From JANOQP01 sp044227705 (GTDB lineage Bacteria; Bacteroidota; Bacteroidia; Chitinophagales; Saprospiraceae), in NCBI GenBank assembly GCA_044227705.1, contig JBGAWE010000191.1:1-9491 (forward strand): 9,491 nucleotides of DNA, written 5' to 3'. Positions within the stretch are counted from its first letter, which is position 1, and every line of letters starts with the position of its first letter. A program made the position numbers and the translations under genes. Positions 7,250-9,491 of this stretch are shown here, in pieces. The notes under the pieces were generated by a model, which saw only the letters and a list, made by a program, of their open reading frames with translations, was not told the origin of the DNA and did no database searches.

Positions 7250-7653
7250 CGCCCAGCCAACCGATGGGCTGTTATCCCTGGTCGGTCACGGTTTCGCCCG
7301 ACGCGAGCGGGGCGGTCGCGGCCGTCCAGGTGGCCCCACCGTCCCGGCCGTCCGCCAGATGCCGGTGCCGTTCTGAAGCAACCGACCGTGTTGTTCGCAA
7401 AAAAGCTGTCCCGCCTGCCCACCGGAAATCCGCCGGGGGTGCAGGGAAAGTCCCATGTCAAACCGCCGTCGGTGGTTTTTCGGATGGTGTTCTGGCCCGC
7501 GACCCAGCCGGTCTGTGGGTCGAGGAAGAAGACGTCGGTCCAGGTTCGGTCGCCGGTAGAGGGGAGTCGCCAGTGCCAGTTTCCGCAGGAGACGTTTTGA
7601 GACAAAGCGCTGGCAAGAAAACAGGAAAGGAGAAAGGAGCATACCGCTTTCAA
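7246..7653 (-). CDS. Large T9SS surface protein, N-terminal fragment with signal peptide; frame broken at about 7380
   Basis: This is the 5' end of the same gene. The genuine frame runs from about 7653 to 7380 and continues off-frame to the stop at 7246. No ATG fits the signal peptide. A TTG at 7651-7653 gives (M)KAVCSFLLSCFLASALS, then QNVSCGNWHW, a credible Sec signal. An ATG at 7869 would need a long unconvincing extension. The mature part starts with the first propeller repeat: WTDVFFLDPQTGWVAGQ and NTIRKTTDGGLTW. Three one-base changes, each in a short C/G run (plus strand 7379, 7343-7345, 7276-7278), restore continuous sequence. It then reads NTVGWLQNGTGIWRTAGDGG, ATWTAATAPLASGETVTDQD and NSPSVGWAVTSG, joining the central fragment. 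A weak promoter candidate (TTTG 7699-7696, AATTTTTC 7678-7671) lies just upstream. Either the sequence is locally poor or the gene is decaying. Confidence 0.7.
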   Translation of the reverse strand: MKAVCSFLLSCFLASALSQNVSCGNWHWRLPSTGDRTWTDVFFLDPQTGWVAGQNTIRKTTDGGLTWDFPCTPGGFPVGRRDSFFANNTVGCFRTAPASGGRPGRWGHLDGRDRPARVGRNRDRPGITAHRLAGR

Positions 7654-7890
7654 GACTGAAAGGATGTGGTGAAAAATTGTGGTGGATAGCGAAGGCAAAC
7701 TTATCCAAAAAGGGGAGGGAACGCGATTGCTTTCGACCCAAAGATGGCGGCGGCGAACGAGGCTTGGAAAGAACAGGTTTTCGGTTTTGTCAAAATTGCT
7801 TTTCTGGATTTGCTGTCCAGAATATTGGTTTCCAGCCAATCTGTAATGAACATTCTTGTCAAAAAACAATTGACCAAACTTCGGCCATAC

Positions 7891-7948
7891 AGCTCAGCAT
7901 TTGTGCCGTGAAAGAGGCCCTTCCGGGGCACGGCATGAATGCTGTGCT
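7891..7948. repeat. Interrupted inverted repeat upstream of clpX, candidate operator or leader hairpin
   Basis: The left arm AGCTCAGCATTTGTGCCGTG (7891-7910) and the reverse complement of the right arm (7929-7948) match at 17 of 20 positions, with an 18-bp spacer. If folded as nucleic acid, two of the three mismatches become G-T/G-U pairs, leaving one T-T mismatch. A small CCC/GGG stem lies inside the spacer. The right arm abuts the TACTTTTG box and covers the place where a -33 element would lie. An operator bound by a dimeric regulator of clpX is therefore plausible but unproven. Confidence 0.55.
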
Positions 7949-7955
7949 ACTTTTG
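7948..7955 (+). promoter_or_regulatory. Candidate Bacteroidota -7 promoter box for clpX
   Basis: TACTTTTG matches the Bacteroidota sigma-factor -7 consensus TAnnTTTG exactly. Transcription would begin near 7962, about 18 nt before the ATG at 7980, which favours that start over the ATG at 7935. No TTTG is seen at the expected -33 distance; the inverted-repeat arm lies there instead. Confidence 0.45.
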
Positions 7956-7979
7956 CCCCCGATTCAAACCGAAGATTCC

Positions 7980-9251
7980 ATGTTGAAAAGAGGCCCACAG
8001 CGCGAGGAGCAATGCACCTTCTGCCGCCGCAACAAACACGAAGTGATGCTGATGATTGCCGGGATGGACGGCTTCATCTGCGAGTCGTGCGCCCGCGAGG
8101 CGTACAACGTCGTCCGAAAGGAGCTGCCCGATGAGGACTTCGTCGACGACCCGCAGCCCAAAAAGAAGGGCAAGAAGAAGGAGTACAGCCTCACCATCGC
8201 CCCGCCCTCGGAAATCAAGAGCTACCTCGACCAGTACATCATCGGGCAGGACGCGGCGAAGAAGTACCTCTCCGTCGCCGTATACAACCATTACAAGAGG
8301 CTGCGAAACCGGAAGCAGACGGAGGTCGAGTTTGAGAAGTCGAACGTACTTTTTGTCGGCCCGACCGGCACTGGCAAGACCTTGATGGCACGGACGATTG
8401 CGCGGCTGCTAAACGTCCCCTTCGCCATCGTCGACGCGACGGTCTTCACCGAGAGCGGCTATGTCGGCGAGGACATCGAGAGCATTCTTTCCCGACTTTT
8501 GGCGGAGACCGATTTCGACGTCGAGGCCACCGAGATGGGCATCGTCTACATCGACGAGATTGACAAAATCGCCCGGAAAGGCGACAACCCGAGCATCACC
8601 CGCGACGTCTCGGGCGAGGGCGTGCAGCAAGGCTTGCTGAAAATGCTGGAGGGGACGGAGGTCCTCGTCCCGCCGCACGGCGGCCGGAAACACCCCGAGC
8701 AGAAGCTCATCAAGGTGGACACGCGCAACATCCTGTTCATCTGCGGCGGTGCTTTCGACGGCATCGACAAGGTCATCGCGCGGCGGGTCAACACGTCGGT
8801 CATTGGCTTCAAAACGCCTGACACTCAACAGATTGACCGAGAGAACTTGGTGCAATACGTCACGCAGCTCGACGTGAAGACCTTCGGCCTCATCCCCGAG
8901 CTGGTCGGGCGGCTGCCGGTGCTGGCCTACCTCGAACCGCTCGACGCGGCCGCTTTGCGGGCCATCCTGACCGAGCCGCGCAACGCTTTGATAAAGCAGT
9001 ACGTCAAACTTTTTGAACTGGAGAACGTGCGCCTCGTCGTCACCTCCGACGCGCTCGACTACATGGCGGCGACAGCGCTCGAGTACAAGCTCGGGGCGCG
9101 GGGGCTGCGGTCGCTGTGCGAGGCGATTTTCACGGATGCGATGTTCGAGATGTCCGGCCACGACCACGAGCGCGAGCTTCGGGTGGACGAGAAATACTGT
9201 CGGGCGAAAATCGAGCGGACGGAGGTCGCTGGACGGCTGAAGGCGGCTTGA
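7980..9251 (+). CDS. clpX: ATP-dependent Clp protease ATP-binding subunit ClpX
   Basis: ClpX is the hexameric AAA+ unfoldase that recognises tagged proteins, unfolds them with ATP and threads them into ClpP. The 423 residues are normal for the family. The N-terminal zinc-binding domain has Cys12, Cys15, Cys34 and Cys37 (CTFC ... CESC). A charged linker (PKKKGKKKE) leads to the AAA+ core. Walker A is GPTGTGKT (127-134), pore loop 1 is GYVG (160-163), and Walker B is IVYIDEID (188-195). The RKH substrate loop is at 236-238, arginines are present in VIARR, the IGF ClpP-docking loop is at 275-277, and sensor 2 is GAR at 372-374. All functional motifs are intact and there is no frameshift. The start at 7980 places nine residues before the first Cys, as usual. 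ATG 7935 is possible but lies inside the inverted repeat and upstream of the predicted transcription start. clpP lies about 5.3 kb upstream on the same strand. Confidence 0.97.
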   Translation: MLKRGPQREEQCTFCRRNKHEVMLMIAGMDGFICESCAREAYNVVRKELPDEDFVDDPQPKKKGKKKEYSLTIAPPSEIKSYLDQYIIGQDAAKKYLSVAVYNHYKRLRNRKQTEVEFEKSNVLFVGPTGTGKTLMARTIARLLNVPFAIVDATVFTESGYVGEDIESILSRLLAETDFDVEATEMGIVYIDEIDKIARKGDNPSITRDVSGEGVQQGLLKMLEGTEVLVPPHGGRKHPEQKLIKVDTRNILFICGGAFDGIDKVIARRVNTSVIGFKTPDTQQIDRENLVQYVTQLDVKTFGLIPELVGRLPVLAYLEPLDAAALRAILTEPRNALIKQYVKLFELENVRLVVTSDALDYMAATALEYKLGARGLRSLCEAIFTDAMFEMSGHDHERELRVDEKYCRAKIERTEVAGRLKAA

Positions 9252-9275
9252 GCAAGGCCCCATTTTTGGAAAAAG

Positions 9276-9313
9276 AGAAGGCTCTGTCGGTGGCGGCGGG
9301 GCCTTCTGTTTTT
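9276..9313 (+). terminator. Probable intrinsic terminator after clpX
   Basis: AGAAGGCTC (9276-9284) pairs with GGGCCTTCT (9299-9307), nine pairs with one G-U. The loop is 14 nt and the stem is followed by GTTTTT (9308-9313). An alternative outer pairing is AAGGCCCC (9254-9261) with GGGGCCTT (9298-9305). It begins 25 bp after the clpX stop. The loop is long, so the call is moderate. Confidence 0.5.
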
Positions 9314-9316
9314 GGA

Positions 9317-9324
9317 TACTTTTG
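9317..9324 (+). promoter_or_regulatory. Candidate -7 promoter box for the 9354 gene
   Basis: TACTTTTG matches TAnnTTTG exactly and is identical to the box before clpX. A start of transcription near 9331 would leave about 23 nt of leader before the ATG at 9354. No TTTG lies at the expected -33 distance; that region overlaps the clpX terminator stem. Confidence 0.4.
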
Positions 9325-9353
9325 GGGCATCGCTCAACGAATTTCATTCTTCA

Positions 9354-9491
9354 ATGAAAACAAGCGTCCTCTTCCTCCTTGCCGGTCTTCTGTGTCAAAA
9401 AAGCGCAGCCCAGACCGGTGTCCTTGACCCGAGCTTTTCAACGACGGGGTATCGGGTTGAAAACTATGGCTACTCTTCAAGTGTCATCCAC
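9354..9491 (+). CDS. N-terminal part of a secreted delta-60-repeat protein (3' end outside window)
   Basis: The ATG at 9354 opens 46 visible residues that run off the window. MKTSVLFLLAGLLCQKSAAQ is a Sec signal peptide with likely cleavage after SAA or SAAQ. The mature start TGVLDPSFSTTGYRVENYG matches the beginning of delta-60 repeats (consensus about G-x-LDxSFGxxGx), which form repetitive, probably beta-propeller-like extracellular proteins in Bacteroidota. Such proteins often end in a T9SS sorting domain, which cannot be checked here. It starts 102 bp after the clpX stop, with a terminator and a -7 box between, so it is likely a separate transcription unit. Confidence 0.75.
   Translation, partial: MKTSVLFLLAGLLCQKSAAQTGVLDPSFSTTGYRVENYGYSSSVIH

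Larger units (their letters stand above)
7654..7979. promoter_or_regulatory. AT-rich divergent spacer between the surface-protein gene and clpX
   Basis: I see no credible gene in these 326 bp, although the clpX frame happens to stay open through it from 7677. The stretch 7801-7890 is about 38% GC, against roughly 60% in the flanking genes. It holds three short hairpins (7802-7822, 7824-7840, 7858-7874), each with a 7-nt loop, a long interrupted inverted repeat (7891-7948) and a perfect -7 box (7948-7955). It should contain both divergent promoters. Confidence 0.6.

Noticed and set aside
7891..7955. Inverted repeat before clpX as an intrinsic terminator
   Set aside because: The loop is 18 nt, the following TTTT is preceded by AC and interrupted by GCCCCC, and there is no plus-strand transcript upstream to terminate.
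7677..7979. N-terminal extension of ClpX by 101 residues
   Set aside because: The frame is open by chance through AT-rich spacer. The translation has no domain, family members start just before the zinc finger, and a -7 box lies at 7948-7955, downstream of the extension's start.
1..9491. A new defence or mobile genetic system
   Set aside because: No transposase, integrase, toxin-antitoxin pair, nuclease, tRNA-linked attachment site or phage-like gene is seen. The content is housekeeping proteolysis, a sugar kinase and surface proteins.

Overview
The window looks like a chromosomal piece of a GC-rich Bacteroidota, most likely Saprospiria (Lewinella/Phaeodactylibacter-like). This is inferred from four things. 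The large minus-strand protein ends in a type IX secretion (T9SS) C-terminal sorting domain. The 51-residue GCDSTVTL-type repeats and the CNNG(Y/F)APxxGAT Ig-like segment are typical of that group's surface proteins. Start codons lack Shine-Dalgarno sequences. Two starts are preceded by a perfect TAnnTTTG -7 box.

Layout. Positions 2-358 hold the 3' end of a protein with a SPOR-like C-terminal domain, followed by a strong hairpin terminator. A convergent minus-strand gene (440-1258) encodes an unrecognised secreted protein. A 218-bp divergent spacer separates it from a small orphan gene (1477-1866, +). Then come clpP (1988-2702, + with a one-base frameshift), an intrinsic terminator, and a ROK-family kinase (2833-3720, +). 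Convergent with the kinase and only 20 bp away is a very large minus-strand surface-protein gene (about 3741-7653). It has a signal peptide, about 13 BNR/Ycf48-like propeller repeats, an exactly periodic array of 51-aa repeats, an Ig-like segment and a T9SS sorting domain. As given it is broken by a cluster of one-base shifts near its 5' end and by a 103-bp out-of-frame loss inside the repeat array. A 326-bp AT-rich, hairpin-rich spacer separates it from clpX (7980-9251, +). A probable terminator follows, then the 5' end of a secreted delta-60-repeat protein (9354 to the window edge).

How the genes fit together. ClpX (AAA+ unfoldase) and ClpP (serine peptidase) form one cytoplasmic degradation machine and are often adjacent. 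Here about 5.3 kb lies between them, occupied by a sugar-kinase-like gene and an outer-surface adhesin-like gene that have no evident link to proteolysis.

I did not find a convincing undescribed multi-gene system. The most interesting non-coding signal is a long interrupted inverted repeat (20-bp arms, 17/20 matched) directly upstream of the predicted clpX -7 box. The clearest structural observation is the exact 153-bp register of the repeat array and its single break. All one-base shifts can be explained by a one-base change in a G/C run, so sequencing or assembly error is the leading explanation for them.
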